Both the position numbers and the translations under genes were made by a program. This document shows, piece after piece, positions 42,636-52,985 of a stretch of 64,000 nucleotides of DNA. Each line of letters starts with the position of its first letter. Position 1 is the stretch's first letter. The notes under the pieces are model-generated. The model did not search any database. It was not told where the DNA came from and was given only the letters and a program-made list of their open reading frames with translations. This DNA is from Ruminococcus sp. AM22-13 (GTDB lineage: Bacteria; Bacillota; Clostridia; Lachnospirales; Lachnospiraceae), in contig NZ_QRIL01000010.1 in NCBI RefSeq assembly GCF_003471165.1, positions 1 through 64,000 on the forward strand, written 5' to 3'.

Positions 42636-43778
42636 ATGGAAATAGAGAACGCAACGGGTTCTTCTATGGAAATCTACATCCACATTCCATTTTGTGTAAA
42701 AAAATGCGATTACTGTGACTTCCTTTCAGGTCCGTCATGTCCGAAAGAACAGGCAGAATATGTACAGGCTCTGCTTGCGGAAATCGATGCAGTAAAGGAA
42801 GGTAAAGGAAGGAGTGTATCCTCTATATTTATTGGAGGGGGCACTCCTTCTGTTTTGGATGAGAGATTCATTGGAGAAATCCTGAATAAAACAAGAAAGA
42901 ATTTTTTGGTAGAAAATGATGCAGAGATTACGATTGAAGTAAATCCGGGAACTGCAGATCAGAAGAAACTTCAGGCGTACAGAACATTTGGCATCAACCG
43001 TCTGAGTATCGGTTTGCAGTCCCCAGATGACCGGGAGCTGAAAATTCTTGGAAGGATTCATAATTACGAGCAGTTTCTGGAAACCTGTAAATGTGCAAGA
43101 ACTGCAGGTTTTGAGAATATAAATATTGACCTTATGAGCGCAATTCCGGACCAGACTTATGAAAAATGGTGCAATAATCTGCGAATAGTTGCAGAACTGA
43201 AGCCGGAGCATATCTCTGCATATAGCCTGATCATTGAAGAGGGGACACCTTTTGCTTCGCGACAGTTGAATCTGCCTGATGAAGATACGGAATACAATAT
43301 GTATGAGGCAACTTCCCGCATTCTGAAAGAATATGGCTATGAACAGTATGAAATTTCCAATTATGCAAAAGAAGGCAGATGCTGCAGGCATAATGTGGGT
43401 TACTGGACCAGGCGGGATTATCTGGGATTCGGCCTTGGGGCCTCTTCTCTTTATGGAAAAGACCGTTTTGCCAATACGGCAGATATGAAGAAATATCTGG
43501 AAAACAGTTCCTCCCCGGAATTGATCAGAGAAAGAGAACCAGTTCTTACCAGAGAGGATGAAATGGCAGAATTTATGTTTCTTGGACTCCGCATGACAAA
43601 GGGAATTGCGAAAACTGATTTCAGGCAGAAATTTGGCTGTGCGATAGAGACTGTATATGGTGATGTACTAAAGAAATATGAAGCTATGGGGCTACTGTTG
43701 GAGAAAGATGGAAGAATATTCCTGAGCAGAGAGGGAATTCATGTGAGTAATTCTGTTATGGCTGATTTTTTACTTTAA
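42636..43778 (+). CDS. hemW: HemW-like radical-SAM heme chaperone
   Basis: A 380-residue radical-SAM protein of the HemN/HemW family. The [4Fe-4S]/SAM motif is CVKKCDYCDF (near residue 19-28), followed by SIFIGGGTPSVLD and NRLSIGLQS. The motif has CxxxCxxC without the extra N-terminal Cys region of true HemN, so heme insertion (HemW) is more likely than coproporphyrinogen oxidation. It follows lepA in gene order, as in most Firmicutes; the usual hrcA-grpE-dnaK string does not follow. Confidence 0.88.
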   Translation: MEIENATGSSMEIYIHIPFCVKKCDYCDFLSGPSCPKEQAEYVQALLAEIDAVKEGKGRSVSSIFIGGGTPSVLDERFIGEILNKTRKNFLVENDAEITIEVNPGTADQKKLQAYRTFGINRLSIGLQSPDDRELKILGRIHNYEQFLETCKCARTAGFENINIDLMSAIPDQTYEKWCNNLRIVAELKPEHISAYSLIIEEGTPFASRQLNLPDEDTEYNMYEATSRILKEYGYEQYEISNYAKEGRCCRHNVGYWTRRDYLGFGLGASSLYGKDRFANTADMKKYLENSSSPELIREREPVLTREDEMAEFMFLGLRMTKGIAKTDFRQKFGCAIETVYGDVLKKYEAMGLLLEKDGRIFLSREGIHVSNSVMADFLL

Positions 43779-43783
43779 ACGCC

Positions 43784-43812
43784 TTGACGAACACATGTTC
43801 CTGCGCTATACT
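43784..43812 (+). promoter_or_regulatory. uvrA promoter with LexA/SOS box
   Basis: TTGACG (43784-43789), 17-base spacer, TATACT (43807-43812). CGAACACATGTTCC (43788-43801) fits the Gram-positive LexA/DinR consensus CGAACRNRYGTTYC at every position and lies between the two boxes, so LexA would block polymerase. Confidence 0.85.
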
Positions 43813-43821
43813 GAGTGCAGA

Positions 43822-43893
43822 TTTAACCAAATCAAGTAAGTCCCCTGCGGGGGTTGCGAAGAGCAATAAGCAGTTGGAGAATTGTACACAATA
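43822..43893. repeat. Dispersed repeat, family A copy, in the uvrA leader
   Basis: Starts TTTAACCAAATCAAGTAAGT (one base different from the 12790 copy), contains CCCC-TGC-GGGG, and continues TTGCGAAGAGCAATAAGCAG. It would be part of the uvrA 5' leader. Confidence 0.5.
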
Positions 43894-43982
43894 AAAGCTG
43901 ATCTTATGAAGAGTGCGAGAGCTACATTGTGATCTGGCAATGAGAAAATGTATTTATATATAGAAGAAACGGGAGGCAGACG

Positions 43983-46826
43983 ATGGCTGCGGATACGACG
44001 AAGAAACAATTTATCAGAATCAGAGGAGCAAATGTTAATAATCTTAAGAATTTAAGTGTGGATATTCCGAGAGACAGGTTTGTAGTATTTACAGGATTAA
44101 GCGGGTCTGGAAAGTCATCGCTGGCTTTTGATACGATTTATGCAGAAGGACAGAGACGATATATGGAATCACTGTCTTCTTATGCAAGGCAGTTCCTTGG
44201 ACAGATGGAGAAACCGGATGTGGAGAGTATCGAAGGACTGCCGCCTGCGATTTCAATCGATCAGAAATCTACCAACCGCAATCCACGTTCCACAGTAGGA
44301 ACTGTAACGGAAATTTATGATTATTTCCGACTGCTGTATGCGAGAGTCGGAATCCCACACTGTCCGAAATGCGGCAGAGAGATTAAGAAACAGACAGTTG
44401 ATCAGATGGTAGACAGCATCATGTCTTTTCCGGAGAGAACAAAGATTCAGCTGCTGGCTCCTGTAGTAAGAGGTCGCAAGGGAACTCATGCCAAGCTTCT
44501 TGAACATGCGAAGAGAAGTGGCTATGTCCGTGTGCAGATTGATGGAAATATGTACGAACTCTCCGAGGAGATCAGTCTGGATAAGAATATCAAACACAAT
44601 ATTGAGATTGTGGTTGATCGTCTGATCGTGAAACCAGGAATTGAGAAGAGACTTTCTGATTCCATCGAGACAGTACTTGATCTGGCGGACGGGCTTCTCA
44701 TGGTAGATACCATGGATGGAAATATTCATAATTTCAGCCAGAGCTTTTCCTGTCCGGATTGTGGTGTGAGCATAGATGAGATCGAGCCGAGAAGCTTCTC
44801 ATTCAATAATCCATTTGGCGCCTGCCCGGACTGTCTGGGACTCGGATATAAGATGGAATTTGACATTGATCTGATGATCCCGGATAAATCGCTGAGTATC
44901 CTGGAAGGCGCGATCGTGGTGACAGGATGGCAATCCTGCACAAGTGAGGGAAGTTTTTCCAGAGCAATTCTGGATGCGCTTTCCAGAGAGTATGATTTCA
45001 GTCTTGCGACACCATTCGAGGATTATCCGGAGAAGATAAAGAATATTCTGATTAATGGAACGAATGGACATTCTGTTAAGGTTTATTATAAAGGTCAGCG
45101 CGGAGAGGGCGTTTACGACGTAGCTTTCCCGGGACTGATCCGAAATGTGGAGCAGCGATACAGAGAGACTGGTTCTGACACTATGAAACAGGAATATGAG
45201 TCTTTTATGCGTATTACACCATGTAAAACCTGTAAAGGCCAGCGACTGAAGAAAGAATCTCTGGCTGTAACTGTTGCAGACAAGAATATTTATGAGATCA
45301 CGAATCTTTCTATAGAGAAACTGAAAGCTTTTCTGGCTGACATGCAGCTTTCAAGCCAGCAGTTACTGATCGGAAAACAGATTCTGAAAGAAATTAAAGC
45401 CAGGGTAAGCTTCCTGTCAGACGTAGGATTGGATTATCTTTCACTTGGACGTGCGACGGGCACACTTTCCGGAGGAGAGGCGCAGAGAATCCGTCTGGCT
45501 ACGCAGATTGGTTCCGGTCTGGTCGGAGTTGCATATATTTTAGATGAGCCAAGTATCGGTCTTCATCAGAGAGATAATGACAGATTGTTAAGTTCCCTGA
45601 TGAAACTGAGAGATCTTGGAAACAGTCTGATCGTTGTGGAACATGACGAGGATACCATGCGCGCGGCGGACTGTATTGTGGATATCGGTCCGGGAGCGGG
45701 AGAACATGGTGGACAACTGGTTGCCATGGGAACAGCAGAGGACCTGATGAAGAATGAGAATTCTATCACAGGAGCTTACCTGAGCGGAAAGTTAAAGATT
45801 CCGGTACCAACGGAGAGACGTAAACCGACAGGCTTCCTTACAATCAAGGGGGCAGCAGAGAATAATCTTAAGAATATTGATGTGAAGATCCCACTGGGGA
45901 TTATGACCTGTATCACAGGTGTTTCAGGATCTGGTAAGAGTTCACTTATCAATGAGATTCTGTATAAGCATCTGGCAAGAGATCTGAACCGCGCCAGAGT
46001 GATTCCGGGTAAGCATAAGGATATTCTGGGAGTAGACCAGTTGGATAAAGTGATTAATATTGACCAGTCGCCGATCGGACGTACACCACGTTCAAACCCT
46101 GCGACTTATACAGGTGTGTTCGATCAGATTCGTGATCTCTTTGCCGCAACAGCAGACGCCAAAGCAAAAGGATATAAGAAAGGCCGTTTCAGCTTTAACG
46201 TAAAGGGTGGCAGATGCGAGGCATGCAGCGGCGATGGTATCATCAAGATAGAAATGCATTTCCTTCCGGATGTGTATGTGCCTTGTGAAGTCTGCAAAGG
46301 TAAGAGATACAACAGAGAAACTCTGGAAGTAAAATACAAAGATAAGAGCATTTATGATGTACTGAATATGACTGTAGAGGAAGCATTGACATTTTTTGAA
46401 AATGTTCCTTCTATTAAAAGAAAGATACAGACACTGTATGATGTCGGGCTTTCCTATATTCGTCTGGGACAGCCTTCTACAGAACTTTCCGGAGGAGAGG
46501 CACAGAGAATCAAACTTGCTGCGGAACTGAGTAAGCGAAGCACCGGAAAGACAATCTATATTCTGGATGAGCCAACGACGGGACTTCATTTTGCGGATGT
46601 GCATAAACTGGTGGAGATTCTGAAGAGATTATCTGAAGGCGGTAATACGGTAGTTGTTATTGAACACAATCTGGATGTGATTAAAACAGCAGATTACATT
46701 ATCGACATTGGCCCGGAAGGTGGGGACAAGGGTGGAACTGTAGTAGCACAGGGAACTCCGGAAGAAGTTGCACAGTCACCGGTTTCCTATACGGGAAAAT
46801 ATGTAAAAAAATATCTGGAAAATTAA
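43983..46826 (+). CDS. uvrA: Excinuclease ABC subunit A
   Basis: A 947-residue DNA-damage recognition ATPase of nucleotide excision repair. It has two ABC modules, Walker [14 protein letters not shown] near residue 36 and [10 protein letters not shown] near 645, each with a signature LSGGEAQRI (near 493 and 835). The zinc modules are [18 protein letters not shown]...CPDCLGLG and [20 protein letters not shown]...CEVCKGKRY. Full length for the family. It is controlled by the SOS box 170 bases upstream. uvrB is not in the window. Confidence 0.97.
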   Translation: MAADTTKKQFIRIRGANVNNLKNLSVDIPRDRFVVFTGLSGSGKSSLAFDTIYAEGQRRYMESLSSYARQFLGQMEKPDVESIEGLPPAISIDQKSTNRNPRSTVGTVTEIYDYFRLLYARVGIPHCPKCGREIKKQTVDQMVDSIMSFPERTKIQLLAPVVRGRKGTHAKLLEHAKRSGYVRVQIDGNMYELSEEISLDKNIKHNIEIVVDRLIVKPGIEKRLSDSIETVLDLADGLLMVDTMDGNIHNFSQSFSCPDCGVSIDEIEPRSFSFNNPFGACPDCLGLGYKMEFDIDLMIPDKSLSILEGAIVVTGWQSCTSEGSFSRAILDALSREYDFSLATPFEDYPEKIKNILINGTNGHSVKVYYKGQRGEGVYDVAFPGLIRNVEQRYRETGSDTMKQEYESFMRITPCKTCKGQRLKKESLAVTVADKNIYEITNLSIEKLKAFLADMQLSSQQLLIGKQILKEIKARVSFLSDVGLDYLSLGRATGTLSGGEAQRIRLATQIGSGLVGVAYILDEPSIGLHQRDNDRLLSSLMKLRDLGNSLIVVEHDEDTMRAADCIVDIGPGAGEHGGQLVAMGTAEDLMKNENSITGAYLSGKLKIPVPTERRKPTGFLTIKGAAENNLKNIDVKIPLGIMTCITGVSGSGKSSLINEILYKHLARDLNRARVIPGKHKDILGVDQLDKVINIDQSPIGRTPRSNPATYTGVFDQIRDLFAATADAKAKGYKKGRFSFNVKGGRCEACSGDGIIKIEMHFLPDVYVPCEVCKGKRYNRETLEVKYKDKSIYDVLNMTVEEALTFFENVPSIKRKIQTLYDVGLSYIRLGQPSTELSGGEAQRIKLAAELSKRSTGKTIYILDEPTTGLHFADVHKLVEILKRLSEGGNTVVVIEHNLDVIKTADYIIDIGPEGGDKGGTVVAQGTPEEVAQSPVSYTGKYVKKYLEN

Positions 46827-46869
46827 GCAGGGCTTTTCTTTTGGCTGGAAGTTGTATATAATAGAAGCG

Positions 46870-46938
46870 ATTTAATCGAATAAACTGCGGAGCAGTTATT
46901 CGGTTATGAGCAAGTAGCGGAAGCAGATTGAGAATATT
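46870..46938. repeat. Dispersed repeat, family A copy
   Basis: Starts TTTAATCGAATAAACTGC, forms the hairpin CGAATAAACTGC-GGA-GCAGTTATTCG (46877-46902), and continues AGCAAGTAGCGGAAGCAGATTG, as at 21455. It lies in the uvrA-mreB gap. Confidence 0.5.
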
Positions 46939-46977
46939 AAGATCAATTATAGATAAAAATTAAGAAAGGGGATTTCC

Positions 46978-47967
46978 ATGCCGGCAAGTGATATTGGAAT
47001 TGACCTGGGAACCAGAAACAGTCTGGCCTATTCTACGGGAAAAGGACTTGTATTAAACGAACCTTCGATCGTAGTTTATGATAAAAATACAGAAAAAATA
47101 AGAGCAATCGGTGAAGAAGCCCGTATGATGGAGGGACGTATTACTTCAGATATGGAGATTATCCGTCCAATCAGGCAGGGTGTGATCGTTGATTATACAG
47201 TTACAGAGAAAATGCTGAAATATTTTATATCCAGGGCGATAGGCAGAAGAGCCTTTCGTAAGCCAAGGATCACGATCTGTGTTCCAAGTGGAATTACAGA
47301 GATTGAGAGAAAGGCTGTAGAGGAGGCAACTTATCAGGCCGGAGCCAGGGATGTTTACATGGTGGAGGAGCCTATTGCAGCGGCAATCGGAGCCGGAGTT
47401 GATGTGACGAAGCCATTTGGCAATCTGATTGTGGATATTGGAGCAGGAACATCAGATATTGCGGTTATTTCTCTGGCGGGAGTTGTAGTTTCTGCCTCCG
47501 TAAAGGTTGCCGGAGATACTTTTAATCAGGCTATCTTAAATTATGTGAGAAAGAACCATGGCCTTTTTATCGGAGAAGATATGGCAGAGAAGATTAAGAT
47601 TCAGATCGGAACTGCTATTGAGGAATCGAATCCGAGAACCATGGAAGTAAAAGGACGAAATGTGATCACAGGTCTGCCAAAGACGGTGACACTTACTTCT
47701 GAAGAGATACGTATGGCGTTGAAGGATGCCACAGGACAGATCGTTGAGACCGTCCATGGTGTTCTGGAGAAGACTCCGCCGGAACTGGCTGCTGATATTG
47801 TGGACAGAGGAATTGTACTTACCGGTGGTGGAGCACTTCTTCATGGTATGGATTCTCTGATTGAACAGAGAACAGGAGTGAGCACTCTGACAGTACAGGA
47901 TGCAATGAGCGTAGTTGCGGTAGGGACCGGAAAATATGCAGAGGTAATGGCACGATTTGATGGATAA
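46978..47967 (+). CDS. mreB: Rod-shape actin homologue MreB/Mbl
   Basis: A 329-residue bacterial actin that guides side-wall synthesis. The phosphate-binding motifs are DIGIDLGTRNSLAYS at the N-terminus and LIVDIGAGTSDIAVISLAG near 150, with the adenosine motif IVLTGGGALLHGMD near 280. It stands alone, without mreC or mreD next to it, so it may be the second (Mbl-like) paralogue. AAAGGGG precedes the ATG and a terminator follows. Confidence 0.92.
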   Translation: MPASDIGIDLGTRNSLAYSTGKGLVLNEPSIVVYDKNTEKIRAIGEEARMMEGRITSDMEIIRPIRQGVIVDYTVTEKMLKYFISRAIGRRAFRKPRITICVPSGITEIERKAVEEATYQAGARDVYMVEEPIAAAIGAGVDVTKPFGNLIVDIGAGTSDIAVISLAGVVVSASVKVAGDTFNQAILNYVRKNHGLFIGEDMAEKIKIQIGTAIEESNPRTMEVKGRNVITGLPKTVTLTSEEIRMALKDATGQIVETVHGVLEKTPPELAADIVDRGIVLTGGGALLHGMDSLIEQRTGVSTLTVQDAMSVVAVGTGKYAEVMARFDG

Positions 47968-47973
47968 AGCAGG

Positions 47974-47999
47974 AGGTACTGCATATGCAGTGCCTTTTT
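47974..47999 (+). terminator. Rho-independent terminator after mreB
   Basis: GGTACTGCA-TA-TGCAGTGCC followed by TTTTT. Confidence 0.8.
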
Positions 48000-48099
48000 G
48001 CGTTACATGTTATTTTTTAGATACCAAGGGATTAAAAGACTTTTATTCCAGTATCTTTAGGTAGGAAACAGATGACTCGGAAGAAACCAGGAGGAATAC

Positions 48100-50367
48100 A
48101 TGAGCGAGACTGTTACAGGATACATAGATCATGTTATTTTCAGAAATGAAGATAACGGATATACCGTTATGGTATTAAAAGATACAAAAAAAGAGGAAGA
48201 ACTGACCTGTGTGGGCAGTTTCCCGACAATTACACAGGGAGCCACGATTGAGGCAACAGGAGTATACACGCATCATCCGGTCTATGGAAAACAGTTTCAG
48301 ATCAGTTCTTTTGTAGAGAAAATGCCGGAAGATACATATGCCATAGAGAGGTATCTGGGATCGGGAGCCATTAAGGGAATCGGAGCTGCACTGGCAGCCA
48401 GAATCGTACGCAGGTTTGGCCAGGATACACTTCGTATTGTAGAAGAAGAACCGGAAAGACTGGCCGAAGTTAAGGGAATCAGCGAAAAAAAAGCTAGGGA
48501 AATCGCAGCCCAGGTAACTGAGAAAGCAGATATGCGAAAGGCTATGATCTTTTTACAGAAATATGGTATTTCTCTGAATCTGGGCGCAAAGATCTATCAG
48601 AAATATAAAGAATCTGTCTATACGGTTCTGCAGGAAAATCCATACAGGCTTGCAGAGGATATTTCAGGAGTAGGTTTTAAAATTGCGGATGAGATTGCGG
48701 CAAGGATCGGAATCCATGCAGATTCAGATTACAGAATCCGAAGTGGAATGTTGTATACTCTCCTACAGGCTTCAGGGGAAGGACATACATACCTTCCAAA
48801 GGAGCAGCTATTTACAAGATGTGCCAGACTTCTGGATGTTGACGAGTCCTATATGGAGAAGCATCTCATGGACATGGTTATTGACAGGAAACTGGTGCTT
48901 AAAGAAAAGAATGGAGAAACCATAGTTTATCCGTCTCAGTATTATTATTTGGAATTAAATACTGCCCGTATGCTTAATGAACTGAATGTTTTGTGCCCTG
49001 AGGATGAGCAGCTTGTTCAGAAGAGAATCCTGATGATCGAAAAAGAAACAGGAACTGTCCTGGATGAGATGCAGAAGAAGGCAGTGACGGAGGCTGCGAG
49101 TCATGGATTGTTTGTTTTGACGGGAGGACCGGGTACAGGTAAAACAACAACGATCAATGCAATCATTCGTTTCTTTGAAGGTGAGGGAGCTGAACTTCGA
49201 CTGGCCGCACCTACCGGACGTGCTGCGAAGAGAATGACAGAAACTACCGGATATGAAGCGCAGACGATTCACCGTCTTCTGGAATTAAATGGAATGCCGG
49301 GGGAGGAACGGGATGGCCATTCTGCCAAATTTGAAAGAAACGCGCAGAATCCTCTGGAAGCGGATGTGATCATTATTGATGAGATGTCCATGGTGGATAT
49401 TCATCTGATGCACTCGCTGCTTCTTGCAGTAACGACCGGAACCAGGCTGATTCTGGTAGGAGATGAGAATCAGCTTCCGAGTGTGGGACCGGGTAATGTC
49501 CTGAGAGATATTATTCGAAGCGGACGTTTTCCGGTGGTAGAACTGACGAAGATTTTCCGTCAGGCTTCTGAGAGTGATATTGTTGTGAATGCCCATAAAA
49601 TAAATAAAGGGGAGCAAGTACAGATCAATAATAAAAGCCGTGATTTCTTTTTTTTGAAGAGATATGATGCAGATATCATCATAAGAGTAGTGATTGCCCT
49701 TATTCAGGAAAAATTGCCACGATATGTAGATGCAAAACCATTTGAGATACAGGTACTGACACCTATGCGAAAGGGACTCTTAGGTGTGGAACGTCTGAAT
49801 CAGATTCTGCAGAGATATCTGAATCCGCCGGAAGACGGAAAGCCTGAGAAAGCAGTCGGCGACTGTCTGTTCCGTACTGGTGATAAAGTGATGCAGATCA
49901 GAAATAATTACCAGATGGAGTGGGAAATTCGGGGGCGATATGGAATTGTTATAGAGAAAGGTATTGGTGTATTTAATGGAGATACCGGGATTCTTACGGA
50001 AATCAATGAATTTGCCGAGACTGCAGAAGTGGAATTTGAGGATGGACGTTTCGCAATTTATTCGTTCAAACAGTTAGAAGAACTGGAACTTGCGTATGCC
50101 ATTACAATTCATAAATCCCAGGGAACTGAATATCCGGCAGTGATTCTTCCGTTGCTTTCCGGACCGCAAATGCTGTTAAACAGAAATCTCCTTTATACTG
50201 CTGTTACCAGAGCAAGAAAATGTGTAACTGTGGTGGGAAATGAGGAAACCTTTGCAGAGATGATCCGCAATGAGAAACAGCAGAAGCGATACAGTGCGCT
50301 GGATGAGCGCATTATAGAGCTGAGTGACACTATGGAGAATGAAGGTGAAAGAGACTTCGCGAAATAA
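48100..50367 (+). CDS. recD2: RecD2-type ATP-dependent DNA helicase
   Basis: A 755-residue SF1B helicase (5' to 3'), not part of a RecBCD complex. An N-terminal OB-like and helix-hairpin-helix region (SGAIKGIGAALAARIVRRFG; VKGISEKKAREIA) precedes Walker A GGPGTGKTTTINA near residue 343, the IIDEMSMVD box near 425, and the C-terminal motif AITIHKSQGTEYPAV with VTRARKCV. It is thought to help replication past damage. comFC follows after 78 bases. Confidence 0.94.
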   Translation: MSETVTGYIDHVIFRNEDNGYTVMVLKDTKKEEELTCVGSFPTITQGATIEATGVYTHHPVYGKQFQISSFVEKMPEDTYAIERYLGSGAIKGIGAALAARIVRRFGQDTLRIVEEEPERLAEVKGISEKKAREIAAQVTEKADMRKAMIFLQKYGISLNLGAKIYQKYKESVYTVLQENPYRLAEDISGVGFKIADEIAARIGIHADSDYRIRSGMLYTLLQASGEGHTYLPKEQLFTRCARLLDVDESYMEKHLMDMVIDRKLVLKEKNGETIVYPSQYYYLELNTARMLNELNVLCPEDEQLVQKRILMIEKETGTVLDEMQKKAVTEAASHGLFVLTGGPGTGKTTTINAIIRFFEGEGAELRLAAPTGRAAKRMTETTGYEAQTIHRLLELNGMPGEERDGHSAKFERNAQNPLEADVIIIDEMSMVDIHLMHSLLLAVTTGTRLILVGDENQLPSVGPGNVLRDIIRSGRFPVVELTKIFRQASESDIVVNAHKINKGEQVQINNKSRDFFFLKRYDADIIIRVVIALIQEKLPRYVDAKPFEIQVLTPMRKGLLGVERLNQILQRYLNPPEDGKPEKAVGDCLFRTGDKVMQIRNNYQMEWEIRGRYGIVIEKGIGVFNGDTGILTEINEFAETAEVEFEDGRFAIYSFKQLEELELAYAITIHKSQGTEYPAVILPLLSGPQMLLNRNLLYTAVTRARKCVTVVGNEETFAEMIRNEKQQKRYSALDERIIELSDTMENEGERDFAK

Positions 50368-50445
50368 AAACGGTAACGAAAACAGATAAAAAGAAAATAA
50401 TAAAAATTGAAAGAAAAATAGAAGTAAAAAGCAGGAGTAAAGTGA

Positions 50446-51141
50446 TTGCTGAGAAAAATTCTTGATATTTTTTACCCGAGATGCTGTCCGGTCTGTCAGA
50501 AAATTCTGAAGGATCAGAGAAGGATGATCTGTCCTGAATGTGAAAAGAAGCTTCGACCGATTGGACATCCGAGATGTTACAAATGCGGAAAACCCATAGA
50601 AGAGGGAGAGTACTGTAAAGACTGCCAAAAACATACACATATATTTGACCAGGGAAGAGGTATTTTTGTTTATGATGGCATAATGAGAAGGTCTGTTACC
50701 AGATATAAATATTATGGATGCCGGGAATATGGAGATTTGTATGCGAAAGCAATGTATCGATATGCCTGGAAAAATCTGAATCAGTGGAAGCCGGATCTAA
50801 TCGTGCCGGTTCCCATACATAAGTCAAAAGAACGCTTAAGAGGATTTAATCAGGCTGCATATCTGGCAGAGAGACTTAGCTGCTATACAGGGATTCCAGT
50901 GGATACGGATCTGGTACAGAAAGTTGTAAAAACAAAATCGCAGAAGAAACTGAATGCTATGCAGAGAAGAAAAAATCTGGAGAAAGCTTTTCTCGTAACA
51001 AAGAATATCAGAGGGAAAGATATTCTGGTGATAGATGATGTATACACGACAGGAAGTACTATAGATGCCATGGCAGGATGTCTTCGGAAAAGAGGCGCAA
51101 AAAATATTTATTTTCTTACAGTCTGTATAGGACGTGCGTGA
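50446..51141 (+). CDS. comFC: ComFC-family phosphoribosyltransferase-like protein
   Basis: A 231-residue protein of the ComF/GntX family. The N-terminal zinc ribbon is CCPVCQKIL...CPECEKKL...CYKCGKPIEEGEYCKDC, and the C-terminal phosphoribosyl-binding motif is ILVIDDVYTTGSTIDAM. ComFC is needed for transformation in several Firmicutes, and comEA and comEC are also in the window. It starts at TTG 50446 with AGGAG 8 bases upstream. Read with recD2, it is a DNA-handling pair common in Clostridia. Confidence 0.9.
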   Translation: MLRKILDIFYPRCCPVCQKILKDQRRMICPECEKKLRPIGHPRCYKCGKPIEEGEYCKDCQKHTHIFDQGRGIFVYDGIMRRSVTRYKYYGCREYGDLYAKAMYRYAWKNLNQWKPDLIVPVPIHKSKERLRGFNQAAYLAERLSCYTGIPVDTDLVQKVVKTKSQKKLNAMQRRKNLEKAFLVTKNIRGKDILVIDDVYTTGSTIDAMAGCLRKRGAKNIYFLTVCIGRA

Positions 51142-51214
51142 GAATAGTAACAAAAGTTACTGGTATGGAGCGGCTGCTAACCGAAAAAATGCTTTTCATA
51201 CATAATGAGATATG

Positions 51215-51242
51215 TTACAATTAATCTGTATGATTATATAAT
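51215..51242 (+). promoter_or_regulatory. Promoter upstream of the membrane-protein/cdaA genes
   Basis: TTACAA (51215-51220), 16-base spacer, TATAAT (51237-51242), about 105 bases before the first ATG; AAGGAG is at 51335-51340. Confidence 0.6.
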
Positions 51243-51346
51243 GATACCAATACGGATCAGCGTGAAATGCGGATAGATACAATAACAGTGATCATCAGGT
51301 ATCAGGATATGTAATAAAAGGGAAAGCGTACAGTAAGGAGTAATTT

Positions 51347-51781
51347 ATGTTAAATGAAGAGAAGATAAAGATCATGAACAAACTTGCTATGTATGAACAG
51401 GGTGAGGGAAAAAAGTATCTTCCGGTCAGCAAGTACTATAGAAGTGATTATATCGGACTTGCCATGATTAAGAACTTTTTTCTGGTTACGATTGGATATT
51501 GTCTGGTTCTGGCCGGTATTGCAGCATATTTTGGGGAATATCTGATAGATAATATCCATAAGATGAACCTTGTCTCAGTGGGCGTGGAGGCAATTCTGGG
51601 TTATGTAGTAGTACTGATATTTTTTTCAGTTCTGACATACATCCAGTATACTGTGAAGTACCACAAGGCAAAGAAGAGTGTGAAGAATTATTATGAAGAA
51701 CTCACTCAGTTAAATAAAATATACAGCCGCGAAGAGAAAAAATCCTCAGCCCGAGGAGTTTCAGGAGGATATAAGAAATGA
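51347..51781 (+). CDS. Two-helix membrane protein, unknown
   Basis: A 144-residue protein with two membrane helices (about residues 42-64 and 78-102) and a basic, charged C-terminal tail that may be coiled (KAKKSVKNYYEELTQLNKIYSREEKK). I recognise no family. Its last four bases overlap the ATG of the next membrane protein (ATGA), so the two are made together, and cdaA and cdaR follow. A shared function with the cyclic-di-AMP genes or the envelope is possible but not shown. Confidence 0.7.
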   Translation: MLNEEKIKIMNKLAMYEQGEGKKYLPVSKYYRSDYIGLAMIKNFFLVTIGYCLVLAGIAAYFGEYLIDNIHKMNLVSVGVEAILGYVVVLIFFSVLTYIQYTVKYHKAKKSVKNYYEELTQLNKIYSREEKKSSARGVSGGYKK

Positions 51782-52875
51782 CAGCATTACTTGAATTAAA
51801 ACAGAAAATAAAGAATTTGTACAGTCAGTATGAGATTTATATCCTGCCTGTTTTGCGTTTTGTTCTGGCATTTGTTTATTTTACATGGATCAATATGAAC
51901 ATGGGATATATGACACAGCTTAATAATATATTTATTGTACTGATCCTTGCGCTGATCTGTTCGATATTACCTTCCGGAGTGATGATTTTTGCCGGATTTT
52001 TATTAATGATCGCGCATAGTTATGCTGTTGGAATAGAAGTGGCCGGATTTATGCTGGTTCTGATTTTGTTTATGACAATTTTGTTCCTGAGATTCAGCGC
52101 AGGCAATAATTTGGTACTTGTATTTACCCCGCTTTCTTTTGGCATAGGTATTCCTGCACTCCTTCCTATCGGAAGCGGGCTTCTGTGCAGTGCATTTTCC
52201 GCGCTTCCGGCAGGCTGTGGTGTTATCATATATTATTTTATCCGTTTTATACGTGTGCAGCATAAGATTCTGGAGAATGCAGATATTGTCATGGCTGACA
52301 AATTAAAACTCCTGGCAGATGGAATTGTACAGAACTGGGGAATGTGGATCACAGTTGTTGCTTTTGTTGCTGTGGTTTTACTGGTGAACCTTATCCGTAC
52401 CCGCTCTTTTGATTATGCATGGAGAGTTGCTATTGTTGCGGGAGGTGTTGTATATGTTCTGGTAGTTCTTGCCGGCGGATTTTATTTTGAAGTGAGCATT
52501 GATGTGATCACACTGATTATTTATACTGTGATTTCTGTAGTAGTCGGACTGGTGCTGGAATTCTTTGTGTTTGGCGGTGACTATACCCGCACAGAGAGAC
52601 TGGAATATGAAGATGACGAGTACTACTATTATGTGAAAGCTGTTCCGAAGGCGACAGTTACAACCTCTGAGAGAAGCATAAAGAAAATTAACGGTGATTC
52701 TGCAAAAAGTGAGAAACAGTCACAGGATAATATCGTGTCTTATGCCAATCCTATTTTTCATGGTGAGGAGAAAGTAGTGCAGACATCAGAAGATGCGGCA
52801 CCTGTAGAGCACAAAAAAGATATTGACAGTGTTGACTTTGAAAAGAAACTGGAAGAGTCATTAAAAAATTTGTAA
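51778..52875 (+). CDS. Polytopic membrane protein, unknown, upstream of cdaA
   Basis: A 365-residue protein with about eight membrane helices between residues 20 and 275, then a cytoplasmic tail of about 90 residues rich in Asp, Glu, Lys and Ser (EYEDDEYYYYVKAVPKATV...). I recognise no catalytic motif. It overlaps the preceding small membrane protein by four bases and lies 110 bases before cdaA, with a short palindromic repeat in between. The pair could be a membrane complex whose tail is a docking or regulatory site. The function is unknown. Confidence 0.75.
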   Translation: MTALLELKQKIKNLYSQYEIYILPVLRFVLAFVYFTWINMNMGYMTQLNNIFIVLILALICSILPSGVMIFAGFLLMIAHSYAVGIEVAGFMLVLILFMTILFLRFSAGNNLVLVFTPLSFGIGIPALLPIGSGLLCSAFSALPAGCGVIIYYFIRFIRVQHKILENADIVMADKLKLLADGIVQNWGMWITVVAFVAVVLLVNLIRTRSFDYAWRVAIVAGGVVYVLVVLAGGFYFEVSIDVITLIIYTVISVVVGLVLEFFVFGGDYTRTERLEYEDDEYYYYVKAVPKATVTTSERSIKKINGDSAKSEKQSQDNIVSYANPIFHGEEKVVQTSEDAAPVEHKKDIDSVDFEKKLEESLKNL

Positions 52876-52957
52876 CTGTTCAGCAGCTTTACAGTTACTA
52901 AAATTTATAAATTTAAGTTACTGAGAATGGAGTGAAGAGCGGCAATTATCACTCTGG
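52874..52957. repeat. Palindromic repeat, family C copy
   Basis: GTAACTGTTCAGCAGCTTTACAGTTAC (in two parts, 52874-52900) followed by AGTTACTGAGAATGGAGTGAAGAG. Similar GTAACT.TTCAGCAG units occur at 58167 and 58297. Confidence 0.5.
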
Positions 52958-52985
52958 CACAGAATGATAAGGAAAGGAGAACTGT

